Positions 43,187 through 52,928 of a DNA stretch of 64,000 bases are shown piece by piece (within the stretch, counting starts at the first letter, position 1; each line of letters starts with the position of its first letter). Source of the DNA: JAHJDR01 sp964609965 (GTDB lineage Bacteria; UBA10199; JADGCS01); assembly GCA_964609965.1 (NCBI GenBank), contig CAZSTS010000002.1:1-64000 (forward strand). The letters are read 5' to 3'. The notes under the pieces are model-generated. The model saw only the letters and a list, made by a program, of their open reading frames with translations, searched no databases and was not told the DNA's origin. Both the position numbers and the translations under genes were made by a program.

Positions 43187-43386
43187 GGTTTTTTACAAAA
43201 ACTTATGTTGAGTAAAAAAATGATATTGTTAAGGACAGTAAAGACTTGCGTTGTAGTGTCATAATTATTATGAAGAAACCATCAATAACAAATAATATCA
43301 TATAGTTACAATGACGCATAACAAAGATTATGTTAAATTGTGATAACGTTGACACATTGTACTTACATTGTTAATAGACTTCTGCT

Positions 43387-43608
43387 ATGATCAAAAAACT
43401 AACAAAACATGGCAATTCCTATGCTCTTGTCATTGAGAAATCAATATTACAAATACTGGACATTGATGGCGACACACCACTAAAAATTTACACCAATGGC
43501 AAAGGCCTTTTTATTTTTCCTGCTGATAAAAAAGAAATCACAAAGGAATTTGAATCTAAGCTTGATGAAGTGAATAAAAAATATGGCAGAATGTTAAAAA
43601 AAATGTGA
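43387..43608 (+). CDS. AbrB/MazE-type DNA-binding protein, orphan
   Basis: 73 residues: KLTKHGNSYALVIEKSILQILDIDGDTPLKIYTNGKGLFIFP is a SpoVT/AbrB swapped-hairpin domain as in MazE antitoxins, followed by a Lys/Glu helix. Antitoxins of this class normally precede a toxin gene, but none follows; the next 170 bases contain only a palindrome and no open frame. It may be a stand-alone regulator or remnant antitoxin. No ribosome site stands out. It lies between the RIT element and the activase gene. Confidence 0.8.
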   Translation: MIKKLTKHGNSYALVIEKSILQILDIDGDTPLKIYTNGKGLFIFPADKKEITKEFESKLDEVNKKYGRMLKKM

Positions 43609-43636
43609 ACAAAAATATTTAAGCTAAAGGCTTTCT

Positions 43637-43672
43637 CACTAGTGTCCGGACGTTTTAGTCCGAACACTAGTG
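43637..43672. repeat. 15-bp palindrome with 6-base loop
   Basis: CACTAGTGTCCGGAC (43637-43651) and GTCCGAACACTAGTG (43658-43672) pair at 14 of 15 positions. No T-run on either side, so it resembles an insertion-sequence or recombination site end more than a terminator. Confidence 0.6.
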
Positions 43673-43782
43673 ATTTAACAATTGTTTGGGGATGAGGATT
43701 CGGTACATTTCATCATTGATTTTAATCAAGTTATTTATCATAAAATATAATAATCTCAACTTGAAGATAAAGGATTTATTTC

Positions 43783-46700
43783 ATGACACAAACAAACATA
43801 CAACACATCTTGGGTATCGACACTGGTTCAGTTTCCGTTTCTGTGGTAGAGCTCAATTCCAACAAAGAAATTCTCAATTCTGCTTATGCCATCCACAAGG
43901 GAAACATCAAAGACACACTATTAAATCTCTTGCAAGGTTTTGATCTCAGCAATGTTTCAAATATTGTGGCAACATCTTCTTCCACAAAGCACATTCAAGC
44001 GCATAAATACTATGATAATCAATTGGCCCTCATTACTGCTGTTAAGAAACTACACACCAATTTTCGTTCTATCTTGTTTGTAGGGGGTGAGAAATTTGGC
44101 ATCATGACATTTGATGGCCAGGGTAATTATCTTAACTACCAAACAAACACATCTTGTGCTGCTGGTACAGGGAGTTTTCTAGATCAACAAGCTAACCGTT
44201 TGAATTTAACAAATATTGAAGAAATGAGTGAAATCGCATTTCAACACAAAGGTAAAATTCCCAAAATCGCCTCACGCTGTGCTGTGTTTGCTAAAACAGA
44301 CCTCATTCATGCACAGCAAGAAGGATATTCTCTCAGAGAAATCTGTGATGGGCTTTGTTTAGGATTAGCAAAAAACATTGTAGACACACTGCTCAAAAAT
44401 CAAACAGGTATTTCTCCTATCATTTTCTGTGGTGGTGTAGTGCAGAATAAGGCAGTTGTTGAGCACATTCGCAACATCACAGGTCTAGCCATCATTGTAG
44501 GTGATCATGCTCATTTATATGGGGCCATTGGTGCTGCGATCAACGCCATTGAAGATGGTTTGTCACATGATAATACTTGTGTGAATTTTGATTTTTTTGC
44601 CACACAATCAAAAAAGAAGACAGAAGTGCATGAGCCTATTGCCCTCACTTTGTCTGATTACCCTGATTTTCGGGCAAACAAAAATTATGATTTTATTAAT
44701 AAACAGGATTCCAGAGCAACCAGTGTTGAAATTGAAATCTACCAAGAATTCAAAGAAGCCAATAACTATAATGTGTATCTTGGTCTCGACATTGGTTCAA
44801 CCAGCACCAAGGCTATTTTATTAGATGATAATGCAGTTCTTGCGGGTTTTTATACAAGAACGTTAGGCAGGCCACTAGATGCTGTTTGTTCTATTTTTGC
44901 AGCTATTGACGATGTAACAGAGAAAAATCGAGTCTCATTCTCTTTTGTTAGAACAGGCACAACAGGGTCTGGCCGAAAATTCATTGGCAAACTCATCAAT
45001 GCAGACATTATCATCGATGAAATCACAGCCCATGCTAAGGCCGCACACAATCTCAATCCTAAGGTGGATACTATTATTGAAATTGGGGGACAAGACTCTA
45101 AATTTACGATCCTCAAAGATGGTCAAATTACATTTGCCATTATGAACAATGTCTGTGCTGCGGGTACAGGCAGTTTTATTGAAGAACAAGCAGCAAAACT
45201 CAACTGTGATCTCAAAGATTACGCCAAAGAAGTTGAAAATATAAAAGCACCACTCACCAGTGATCGCTGCACGGTTTTCATGGAACGCGATATCAATTAT
45301 TATTTAAGCGAGGGTCATTCCAAACAAGAATTACTCGCATCTGTTTTGCATTCTGTGCGAGATAATTATTTAACCAAAGTCGCACGTGAGGCAATGATTG
45401 GTACAAACATCTTTTTTCAAGGAGCTACGGCCCGAAATAAAGCCCTAGTTGCTGTTTTTGAACAACAACTCAAAAAACCCATTTTAGTCTCAAGATATTG
45501 CCACCTCACAGGTGCTCTAGGCACAGCATTGACACTCAAAGAAACAAAATTCAATTCTCTGAAAACAGGTTTCCGGGGCTTAGATCTGTATAAAAAGAAA
45601 ATACCTGTCAGCTCAGAAATTTGTGAGCTTTGTACAAATCATTGTAAAATTACAGTTGCTGACATTAATTATGACAAAGTGGCTTATGGTTTTTTGTGTG
45701 GCAGAGACTATGGCACACAAAAATATGTCAACAACAACAAATCAGGCTTTGACCTGATGCGCTCTCGTAAAAAAGCGTTTCAATTCAAATCCAGAAAAGA
45801 TAAGCCAATAATTGGTATTCCTGCTGCTTTATACTTATTTGAAGACGTTCCCTTTTGGAAAAAATTCTTTGATCTCTTGTCTTTCACAACTGTCACCAGC
45901 GAACCCGTCAAAGATGCCGTTAAAAAGGGCAAACAAATCAGTGGCGCAGAATTTTGTGCTCCTATATCTGTTATGCATGCCCACGCTAGCTACCTTTTAA
46001 ACAAAGCAGATTACGTTTTTGTACCCTATTATTTGGAAAACAAACAAAAAGATTCAAAAAAACGCAGGCAATATTGCTATTATTCACAATACATCCCTGC
46101 CCTATTAGCAAACATCGATGAAAAACAACACCACAGAATTCTTACGCCAACCATTAAGTATTTGTATCAAGATTTGAATATCAAATTTAAACTCTATAAA
46201 ATGCTCAATAACATCTGTGAGAACTCTGTTTCATTTTTTGAAGTATCTAACGCTTATGATCAAGCCACTGCGTTCAAAAAAGAAAGCCTTGAGATTCTTA
46301 AAAAGACCTATCTTAAGGAAAGCAAGATCTCAAATGATGTAAATGTCGTACTGTTAGGACGTCCTTACACGGTTCTCTCACCGGCACTTAATCATGGTAT
46401 TGGTGATATTTTTGCCTCTTTGGGCATTAAAACATTCTATCAGGACATGATTCCTTATTCTTATGAAGATGTAAGTAATATAAAATCTCTACTGGACAGA
46501 CTCCATTGGAATTATGCAGCTAAAATCTTAGAAGTTGCTGAAATTACTGCTAAAACAAACAACACTTATGCTGTTTTAGTCACAGCCTTCAAGTGTTCAC
46601 CTGATTCTTTCATCACCGATTATTTTAAAAACATCATGGAATCTTATAACAAGCCTTATCTCATTTTAGAATTGGATGAACATGATTCCAGTGTTGGCTA

Positions 46701-48000
46701 TGAAGCACGCATTGAAGCTGCTATTCGATCTTTTAGAAATCATGCAAAAAACAAGGCAACAACAAAACAACCTCTCAGTAATTTTTCCCACAATACAAAA
46801 CTCACTACTAAAATTGAGGGAAAATCAATTGTTATACCTAATTGGGATAAATATACGTGCGCCTTTATAACAGCCATGATGCGGCGAGAGGGTTATAATG
46901 CATATTTGATTGAAGAAACACCAGAAACCATACGAAAAAGTCTCAAATACAATACGGGTCAATGTATTCCTATCAATTCTATCACGCAAGGGTTCGCTGA
47001 GTGTATTCAAAAGAATAGTTTAGACCCTAAAAAAACAGTATTGTGGTTACTCAGTTCTACAATTGCATGTAATATTGCTTTATACCCACAACACATCAAA
47101 ACACTTTTTGCTTCTTATGGCAAAGTCGTAGAAGGAGCTGGCGTTTATAAAGGGCAACTTACATTCATGGACATTTCAGTCAAAGCAGCCATTGATGCCT
47201 ATTTTGCTTATATGTTTGGAGGATTGATTAGAAAAGCAGGTTGCAAAATTCGACCTTATGAAAAAAATAAGGGAAAAACAGATAACGTCCTCAAACAAGC
47301 TAAAGAAATTTTAATTGATGCCTTTTTGGGAAAACTCTCAAAAGAAGAAGCTCTTCAAAAGACAGCTTCTTGGCTAGAACGTATTGAAATAAAAAATGAA
47401 AAAAAACCCAAAGTGGCAATTTTTGGCGATTTATATGCCCGTGACAATGATGTGATGAATCAAAATCTTATTCATTTCATTGAAGAGCATGGTGGAGAAG
47501 TCATTACCACACCTTACACAGAATATGCCAAAATGATCGCCAATAAGTATTTTCAAAAATGGTTTACAGAAGGCAAATACGCACAGCTCATCTCACGGAA
47601 GACAATGCTTGCCACCATGAAACAATTGGAAAAATCATACTACAAATATTTTGAAAAGATACTCCAAGCGCCATTGCATGCTTTTGATGAATCAGCTGCA
47701 AATATTTTGGCCAAATATAACATCACTGTAGAAAACACAGGCGAGAGCATGGATAACATACTTAAGATCTATTACATCAAGAAACATTATCCAGATGTTT
47801 CCTTGTTTGTGCAAACCAATCCGGCGCTTTGTTGCCCTTCTCTCATTACAGAGGCTATGATCAAAAAGATTGAAAATATCACAGGTGTTCCAGTGGTAAG
47901 TATCACTTACGACGGTACAGGAGGCAACAAAAACAATGCCATCATTCCATTTTTGAAGTACCCGCGAAACATGCCAAATCAAACAAGAAAAGCAGGATGA
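43783..48000 (+). CDS. Giant acyl-CoA dehydratase activase (two BadF/BcrA-type ATPase domains, DUF2229, HgdB-like region)
   Basis: 1405 residues, a member of the large 2-hydroxyacyl-CoA dehydratase activase-related family. Two ASKHA ATPase domains each hold a phosphate loop (LGIDTGSVSVSVV at 8; YLGLDIGSTSTKAI at 331) and the cluster-binding segment CAAGTGSF (126 and 458) that holds one Cys of a [4Fe-4S] site. DUF2229-like sequence (IGIPAALYLFEDVPFWKKFF) spans ~675-910, and an HgdB/HgdC-like region (GQCIPINSITQGF near 1063) fills the C-terminus. These ATP-driven iron-sulfur proteins inject electrons into dehydratases or related reductases. No dehydratase subunit lies alongside, so the client protein is unknown. 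AAAGGA precedes the ATG. Confidence 0.9.
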   Translation: MTQTNIQHILGIDTGSVSVSVVELNSNKEILNSAYAIHKGNIKDTLLNLLQGFDLSNVSNIVATSSSTKHIQAHKYYDNQLALITAVKKLHTNFRSILFVGGEKFGIMTFDGQGNYLNYQTNTSCAAGTGSFLDQQANRLNLTNIEEMSEIAFQHKGKIPKIASRCAVFAKTDLIHAQQEGYSLREICDGLCLGLAKNIVDTLLKNQTGISPIIFCGGVVQNKAVVEHIRNITGLAIIVGDHAHLYGAIGAAINAIEDGLSHDNTCVNFDFFATQSKKKTEVHEPIALTLSDYPDFRANKNYDFINKQDSRATSVEIEIYQEFKEANNYNVYLGLDIGSTSTKAILLDDNAVLAGFYTRTLGRPLDAVCSIFAAIDDVTEKNRVSFSFVRTGTTGSGRKFIGKLINADIIIDEITAHAKAAHNLNPKVDTIIEIGGQDSKFTILKDGQITFAIMNNVCAAGTGSFIEEQAAKLNCDLKDYAKEVENIKAPLTSDRCTVFMERDINYYLSEGHSKQELLASVLHSVRDNYLTKVAREAMIGTNIFFQGATARNKALVAVFEQQLKKPILVSRYCHLTGALGTALTLKETKFNSLKTGFRGLDLYKKKIPVSSEICELCTNHCKITVADINYDKVAYGFLCGRDYGTQKYVNNNKSGFDLMRSRKKAFQFKSRKDKPIIGIPAALYLFEDVPFWKKFFDLLSFTTVTSEPVKDAVKKGKQISGAEFCAPISVMHAHASYLLNKADYVFVPYYLENKQKDSKKRRQYCYYSQYIPALLANIDEKQHHRILTPTIKYLYQDLNIKFKLYKMLNNICENSVSFFEVSNAYDQATAFKKESLEILKKTYLKESKISNDVNVVLLGRPYTVLSPALNHGIGDIFASLGIKTFYQDMIPYSYEDVSNIKSLLDRLHWNYAAKILEVAEITAKTNNTYAVLVTAFKCSPDSFITDYFKNIMESYNKPYLILELDEHDSSVGYEARIEAAIRSFRNHAKNKATTKQPLSNFSHNTKLTTKIEGKSIVIPNWDKYTCAFITAMMRREGYNAYLIEETPETIRKSLKYNTGQCIPINSITQGFAECIQKNSLDPKKTVLWLLSSTIACNIALYPQHIKTLFASYGKVVEGAGVYKGQLTFMDISVKAAIDAYFAYMFGGLIRKAGCKIRPYEKNKGKTDNVLKQAKEILIDAFLGKLSKEEALQKTASWLERIEIKNEKKPKVAIFGDLYARDNDVMNQNLIHFIEEHGGEVITTPYTEYAKMIANKYFQKWFTEGKYAQLISRKTMLATMKQLEKSYYKYFEKILQAPLHAFDESAANILAKYNITVENTGESMDNILKIYYIKKHYPDVSLFVQTNPALCCPSLITEAMIKKIENITGVPVVSITYDGTGGNKNNAIIPFLKYPRNMPNQTRKAG

Positions 48001-48082
48001 TTTCATTAGCTTTACGTAACCGAGGTTGCTGCTGAATAATCATTTGCTGTGTTATATAAAATTTGTAAAACAACACCACACT

Positions 48083-48137
48083 ACTCCACATAATATTTCA
48101 CTCCACATAAAATTTATTATGTGTAGCTCCACATAAT
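48083..48137. repeat. Cluster of CTCCACATAA repeats
   Basis: Three direct copies of CTCCACATAA (in 48083-48094, 48100-48111, 48127-48137) and one inverted near-copy (48116-48126, CTACACATAAT in reverse). The spacing and mixed orientation resemble recombinase or regulator binding sites. Confidence 0.6.
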
Positions 48138-48182
48138 CTTTTATAACTCTGACAAGAGGCGGAAGTATAATCTTAAAACACC

Positions 48183-48278
48183 TTTTCGTGTTCGTGCTGT
48201 ACACGTAACCGAATAACCTAACCGATACGGGCATCGTAACCGAAAAACGTTTTAGCGTGTACTTTCTGAACACGAAAA
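48183..48278. repeat. 23-nt-arm inverted repeat with symmetric internal loop
   Basis: TTTTCGTGTTC (48183-48193) pairs with GAACACGAAAA (48268-48278) and GTACACG (48199-48205) with CGTGTAC (48256-48262), both perfectly; five unpaired bases lie between on each side. The enclosed 50 bases contain repeated TAACCGA words. Nothing else in the 48001-48354 spacer looks coding. Confidence 0.65.
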
Positions 48279-48354
48279 CATATCATTTATAGCACCCTGT
48301 CTTTTTATCTGCCGATGTAAATCATACAGAGAGTTTTTTTAATGGAGAATATAT

Positions 48355-49191
48355 ATGACTGTTTATGCCGCACCTTTAGCTTCAACAACCGGATCGTTAT
48401 GCCCTTCAGCGAATACTTCTGTGCTTTTAGGAGCAGAAGTAGGTATTCCTGATATTGTTGATGTTAGCTTGCCTGTTGTTGCGGTTGATGGGGTAAGAGG
48501 ACCTTCTTCTGATCACGTGCCTGCTGCAAGGCTTCGGGGAGATCCTCGAGAAGTTGTAGGGGTGACTTTGGGACATGGTCAAGCACCTGATCCGCTTTTA
48601 ATAACTAGCGGGAGAACATCAGGTGACAGCCTTGGTTTATCAGCATTTTCCTTTGATCCAGATACAGCCACAGCAGCAGATATAGATAAGGTAATTTCTT
48701 GTTTAGAGGCTTCTCAAACTAGTGATAGCCTCTTATCTGCTTGTTCAAGATGTTTAGAGAGATTAGCTGATACTGATATAGGCGCTTTTACTCCTGAACA
48801 CATGGAGCGACTGAAGGTGGTGCATTTAAAAAGGAGTGAGATAGTAGATGGAGAGCTCAAAAGTGAGTACAGGGGCTTGATACATAGCGTATATTCAAAA
48901 ATAGCAGATAGACTGATTGCTTGTTTAGAAGATTGTGCAAAGGATTGTTTAAAAGATCCTCTGGCGAGTCTTGGTGTCCAGCCTGCAGAATTCAAATATT
49001 TTTATAGACTCGAGCGAATAGAGCTTTCTATTTTTACTCCTGAACGCAGGAGGCAATTGTCAAAATTATATCTGAGTGATGTTTTTAAGGGTAAGTTGCA
49101 GCATGAACTAAGAGAGTTGCTTGAAGCTGTAGCCAGGGCTAAATTAATAGGAGGCAGTGTCCTGGTCCGTCTTCCCCTTGATTTTGCTTAG
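48355..49191 (+). CDS. Hypothetical protein with disordered N-terminus and internal duplication
   Basis: 278 residues, family unknown. The first ~95 residues are Ser/Thr/Ala/Pro/Gly-rich and probably unfolded, with no Sec signal. The remainder holds two ~75-residue helical repeats: CLEAS...FTPEHMERLKVVHLKRSEIVDGELKSEY and CLEDC...FTPERRRQLSKLYLSDVFKGKLQHEL share the spacing of C-L-E and F-T-P-E marks. A flexible polar N-terminus on a helical domain is seen in secreted effectors, but this is only a resemblance. A GGAGA site precedes the ATG. It stands alone between the activase and mfd. Confidence 0.65.
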   Translation: MTVYAAPLASTTGSLCPSANTSVLLGAEVGIPDIVDVSLPVVAVDGVRGPSSDHVPAARLRGDPREVVGVTLGHGQAPDPLLITSGRTSGDSLGLSAFSFDPDTATAADIDKVISCLEASQTSDSLLSACSRCLERLADTDIGAFTPEHMERLKVVHLKRSEIVDGELKSEYRGLIHSVYSKIADRLIACLEDCAKDCLKDPLASLGVQPAEFKYFYRLERIELSIFTPERRRQLSKLYLSDVFKGKLQHELRELLEAVARAKLIGGSVLVRLPLDFA

Positions 49192-49220
49192 TTAGTAGAA
49201 AGGTCCATGGCCATAGTTAA

Positions 49221-52200
49221 CTATTCCTTTTCACTCAACGTTCCCAAAACTTTTATCACAAACCCAACAAGTTGACTTGCTGATTCAAATGAACGGTTGA
49301 TAGCGAATTTGCCATCTCTTGTGATGGAAAAGTGTTTAGGGTCGGCTTCAATTGTTCTTGTAAGAATGGATGTGTCGATTTTATGATCAGGGTGAAAGGT
49401 TAAAAAGAGATTGTTGCCACTTTGCTTGATTTGCGAAACCAAGAGTTTTTGGCAAAGCACTTTGACTATAATGAGACCTATTAAATTTTCGGCCTCTTCT
49501 GGCAAAGTACCAAATCTATCTATCCATTCCTCTCTAATCTCATCCACTTCCTCTTGGCTCTTGCTTGAGCTAAGCTGTTTGTAGAGGACAAGGCGGAGTT
49601 GTTTGTCTGGAATATAAGCGCTAGGAATTTTAGCTGTCATATTAAGGCTGAGCTCAGGTTCAAAATCCTCAGGAATATGTGTGTTCTTCAGTTCGTGAAT
49701 AGCTTCTTGTAAGAGCTGCGCATAGAGATCATACCCAATCGCTGCAATATGCCCTGATTGTTCATCTCCTAATATATTACCAGCGCCTCTGATTTCTAAA
49801 TCATGAGAGGCAATTTTAAAACCACTCCCAAGCTCTGTAAATCGTTGAATCACAGCCAGCCGTCTCCTGGCTTTTGCTGTTTGCAGGGTTTCGTGCGGGA
49901 CAATGAGATAACAATAGGCCTGACGATCACTGCGTCCCACCCTGCCTCTGAGTTGATAGAGTTGAGCCAGGCCAAACGTATCCGCACGGTTAATGAGCAT
50001 GGTGTTGGCGTTTGGAATGTCTAGTCCAGACTCAATGATTGTTGTACAAACAAGAATATCAAAAGCATGGTGGATAAAATCTATCATCACTTCTTCAAGA
50101 TGATCTTCTTTCATTTGGCCGTGTGCAAATCGCACCCTTGCTTCAGGAACGATCTTTTCTATTTGCTTTGTGATTTTTTCAATGGATTGCACCCGATTGT
50201 GCACAAAGAAAACCTGGCCACCACGTCTGAGCTCTTTCATGACAGCGTCTCTCAGAGTTGTTTCGTCAAAATAACACGTGTAGGTTCTGATAGCGAGCCT
50301 GTCTGCGGGAGGGGTGTTGATGATGGAGAGGTCACGAATGCCATTGAGCGAGAAATTAAGTGTTCGAGGGATAGGGGTGGCAGTGAGAGTCAAAATATCG
50401 ACAAGGCTTTTAAGTTTTTTAATTTTTTCTTTATGGGTCACACCAAATCTGTGTTCTTCATCCACAATCAAAAGGCCTAGGTTGTGAAACTTGATGTCCT
50501 TGGATAGCAGGCGATGGGTTCCGATAATAATATCCACTTTTCCTGCGCGAAGGTCTTTTATTGTTTCTTTTTGTTCTTTTGCAGAACGAAACCGAGAAAG
50601 AAGATTGATATTAATGGGGTAGTTTTTAAATCGCTCTTTAAACGTTTCGTAATGCTGAAAGGCGAGGACTGTTGTGGGAACGAGAACTGCAACCTGTCTA
50701 TTATCTAAAACAGCTTTGTAAACACCACGCATGGCTACTTCGGTTTTGCCGTATCCCACATCACCGCAGACGAGTCTGTCCATGGGGCGGTCTGCTTGCA
50801 TGTTTTTTTCAATTTCTTCAATGGCACTTAGTTGATCAACGGTTTCTTCAAACTCAAAGCTCGCAGCAAATTCTTCCATGAGTTCTGTGTTTGGTGTAAA
50901 CTGATGACCTGTGAGCATTTCGCGTTTGGCTTGTAGTTCTAAAAGTTCTCTGGCCAGGCGCTTGGCTGCTTTTTTGGCTTTTGTCCTTGTCTTGAGCCAG
51001 GTTTTTCCACCCAGTTTATCGATTTGAGGTGTGACGCCTTCGCTTGCCGCAAATCTTTGAACACGATTGAGCTTATCCATGGGCACGTAAAGTTTGTCAC
51101 CATCAAGGTATTCTATGAGAACAAAATCATTCTTATTAGGGTCTAGATCAAGTTTAACGAGTCCCTGGTAAATACCCACACCATGATCCATGTGGATAAT
51201 AAAATCACCTACAACAAGATCAGAAAAAGAACTAAACACAGCAGTTTGCATGTGCTTTCGCGAAGCTCTTTTTGTTTTTTGGCCAAAAATCTCTTCATCA
51301 GTGATCCACCACTGCCTTTGTTCTTGCGAAAAGAATCCTTCGTGTAGGTTTCCAACCAACAACGTTACAAGTCTTTCAGGGTCTGATCTTGTTATGGCTT
51401 GTTTGATAACGTCGCTTCTCACGTCGTTTCCAATGATTCTCAAAGGGAGTTCAAAACGATGAAGGAGATCTTTGATGCGATCACGCTGGATCTCATTTGT
51501 ACACACGATGTAACAACTGATCCCAGAAAGACGCTTTTGATTTATTTCAGAGGCCAAGGGGGCCAAAGAGTGAACTTTGGTTATTTGGGCTGCGATTCGA
51601 GACTTAAGGACAAGATTGGATTCTGTATTGCCCGAAATCGTGGTTATGGGTTTTTCTTCTTCATGCGTTACCGGAATTTCATAAAATAAACAGGTTCGTT
51701 TATCTAGCTCCAAAGAAAGCTCAGAATCATCAAGAAAGATTTCGTTTGGTGAAAATATGCTTTCAATGTGGTTGGATTCTTTTTGGTGTGATGTGAGATC
51801 ATGAAGGTTTTGTCTCAGAGACTGATCAAGTGGCTCATTGGTTTTTGTGGCAATGATCGTGTTTGGGCTGAGGTAATCAAAAAGCGTTCCTGTTTTATTA
51901 TAGAAGAGAGGGAGAAAAAATTCTATGCCATGAAAATAAATATTGTTATGAATGAATTCTTCAATTTGGTCGCGTTTGGTTTTTTGGATGTTTTTTTTAT
52001 CAGCCTTTCTTTTAAGATCCGTTTTCCAATTACTATTTACCCAATCAGGTGTTTGTTTAAGATATTCTGGATCACTTCTTTTTTGATAAGAAATATCTTC
52101 ATAATAATTAAGGAAAATCTCATGTGCTGGGATGATGTGTATTTCAAAAACAGATTCGCTTGTTCGTTGATTAATAGGGTTAAAGGCTTTGATGTCTTCG

Positions 52201-52763
52201 ACTTCAATATCAAACAGACTCATTCTAAAAGGTGTTTTATATTGAGGGCTGAAAACATCAATGATGTCGCCTCTTACAGCGAATTGTCCTGGTTCTTCAG
52301 CGAGAGAATAGCGCTCATAACCCATCTTTGAGAGGTTCGTGATGAGTTCTTCACGATCAAGAACATCGTTTTTACTCACTGTAATTGTGAGTGATGAAAA
52401 TAAAGTCTTATCTAAGCAGCGGCGGAGGAGGGCTTTTTTTGGACAAATAAGAAAATCAATTTGTCTCGTGATTAGCTGATGACGAATATTTTGATTTTTG
52501 AGTAAAGTTTTTCTGAGGGGAGATAAACCAGAATATAGGGGAACATCAAAAGCAGGGAGGATGGACACTTGTCCCAATGGGTGAAAAAATCGAATCTCAT
52601 CTTTTAAAAGTTCTGCAGCATGGTTGTCTTCAGTGATAATACATAAAGGTCTTTTTGCTGTGTGAAAGGTTTTTACAAGAAGCTGGGCAAAACTCGATCC
52701 TGCAAAATCTTTGAGTAGGATTTTGTTGTTTTTTGAGATGAGTTGACTAAGGTCAGTGTTCAC
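49221..52763 (-). CDS. mfd: Transcription-repair coupling factor
   Basis: 1180 residues, the full family length. Mfd removes stalled RNA polymerase and recruits UvrA. An N-terminal UvrB-homology region (FHTAKRPLCIITEDNHAAEL; DIIDVFSP) is followed by the RNA polymerase-interacting Tudor-like domain (FIIHMDHGVGIYQG near 525), an SF2 translocase with GDVGYGKT near 667, DEEHRFG near 766, and QLRGRVGRSDRQ, and a C-terminal TRCF domain. The start is GTG at 52763, right after a heptamer array, with no clear ribosome site, so a slightly later start is possible. Confidence 0.95.
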   Translation of the reverse strand: MNTDLSQLISKNNKILLKDFAGSSFAQLLVKTFHTAKRPLCIITEDNHAAELLKDEIRFFHPLGQVSILPAFDVPLYSGLSPLRKTLLKNQNIRHQLITRQIDFLICPKKALLRRCLDKTLFSSLTITVSKNDVLDREELITNLSKMGYERYSLAEEPGQFAVRGDIIDVFSPQYKTPFRMSLFDIEVEDIKAFNPINQRTSESVFEIHIIPAHEIFLNYYEDISYQKRSDPEYLKQTPDWVNSNWKTDLKRKADKKNIQKTKRDQIEEFIHNNIYFHGIEFFLPLFYNKTGTLFDYLSPNTIIATKTNEPLDQSLRQNLHDLTSHQKESNHIESIFSPNEIFLDDSELSLELDKRTCLFYEIPVTHEEEKPITTISGNTESNLVLKSRIAAQITKVHSLAPLASEINQKRLSGISCYIVCTNEIQRDRIKDLLHRFELPLRIIGNDVRSDVIKQAITRSDPERLVTLLVGNLHEGFFSQEQRQWWITDEEIFGQKTKRASRKHMQTAVFSSFSDLVVGDFIIHMDHGVGIYQGLVKLDLDPNKNDFVLIEYLDGDKLYVPMDKLNRVQRFAASEGVTPQIDKLGGKTWLKTRTKAKKAAKRLARELLELQAKREMLTGHQFTPNTELMEEFAASFEFEETVDQLSAIEEIEKNMQADRPMDRLVCGDVGYGKTEVAMRGVYKAVLDNRQVAVLVPTTVLAFQHYETFKERFKNYPININLLSRFRSAKEQKETIKDLRAGKVDIIIGTHRLLSKDIKFHNLGLLIVDEEHRFGVTHKEKIKKLKSLVDILTLTATPIPRTLNFSLNGIRDLSIINTPPADRLAIRTYTCYFDETTLRDAVMKELRRGGQVFFVHNRVQSIEKITKQIEKIVPEARVRFAHGQMKEDHLEEVMIDFIHHAFDILVCTTIIESGLDIPNANTMLINRADTFGLAQLYQLRGRVGRSDRQAYCYLIVPHETLQTAKARRRLAVIQRFTELGSGFKIASHDLEIRGAGNILGDEQSGHIAAIGYDLYAQLLQEAIHELKNTHIPEDFEPELSLNMTAKIPSAYIPDKQLRLVLYKQLSSSKSQEEVDEIREEWIDRFGTLPEEAENLIGLIIVKVLCQKLLVSQIKQSGNNLFLTFHPDHKIDTSILTRTIEADPKHFSITRDGKFAINRSFESASQLVGFVIKVLGTLSEKE

Positions 52764-52765
52764 GT

Positions 52766-52793
52766 TTCGTTGTTCGTTCCTTGTTCCTCGTTG
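52766..52793. repeat. Tandem array, 7-bp unit x4, upstream of mfd
   Basis: TTCGTTG, TTCGTTC, CTTGTTC, CTCGTTG: ends 3 bases before the mfd start codon. Confidence 0.8.
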
Positions 52794-52928
52794 TCCGGAT
52801 TCCAGCTAAGAATATAATAAAATCATGTCATTAAACGAGAGGGACTAAATGTCAATTGCACGACAAGGAGAAACTCTCATTGCAATATTGACGATAACCT
52901 ATTAGAATTAAAGAATAAAAGAGTTAGT

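Larger units (their letters stand above)
40168..43211 (+). mobile_element. Recombinase-in-trio (RIT) element
   Basis: Three tyrosine recombinase genes overlap each other by 4 bases on the same strand, the hallmark of RIT elements. Terminal repeats bracket the trio: TCAACATAAGTTT (40168-40180) and CCAACATAAGTTT (40181-40193) on the left, and the inverse AAACTTATGTTGA (43199-43211) on the right; a weaker second right copy may lie near 43241. No cargo genes are inside. True outer limits may extend further. Confidence 0.85.
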
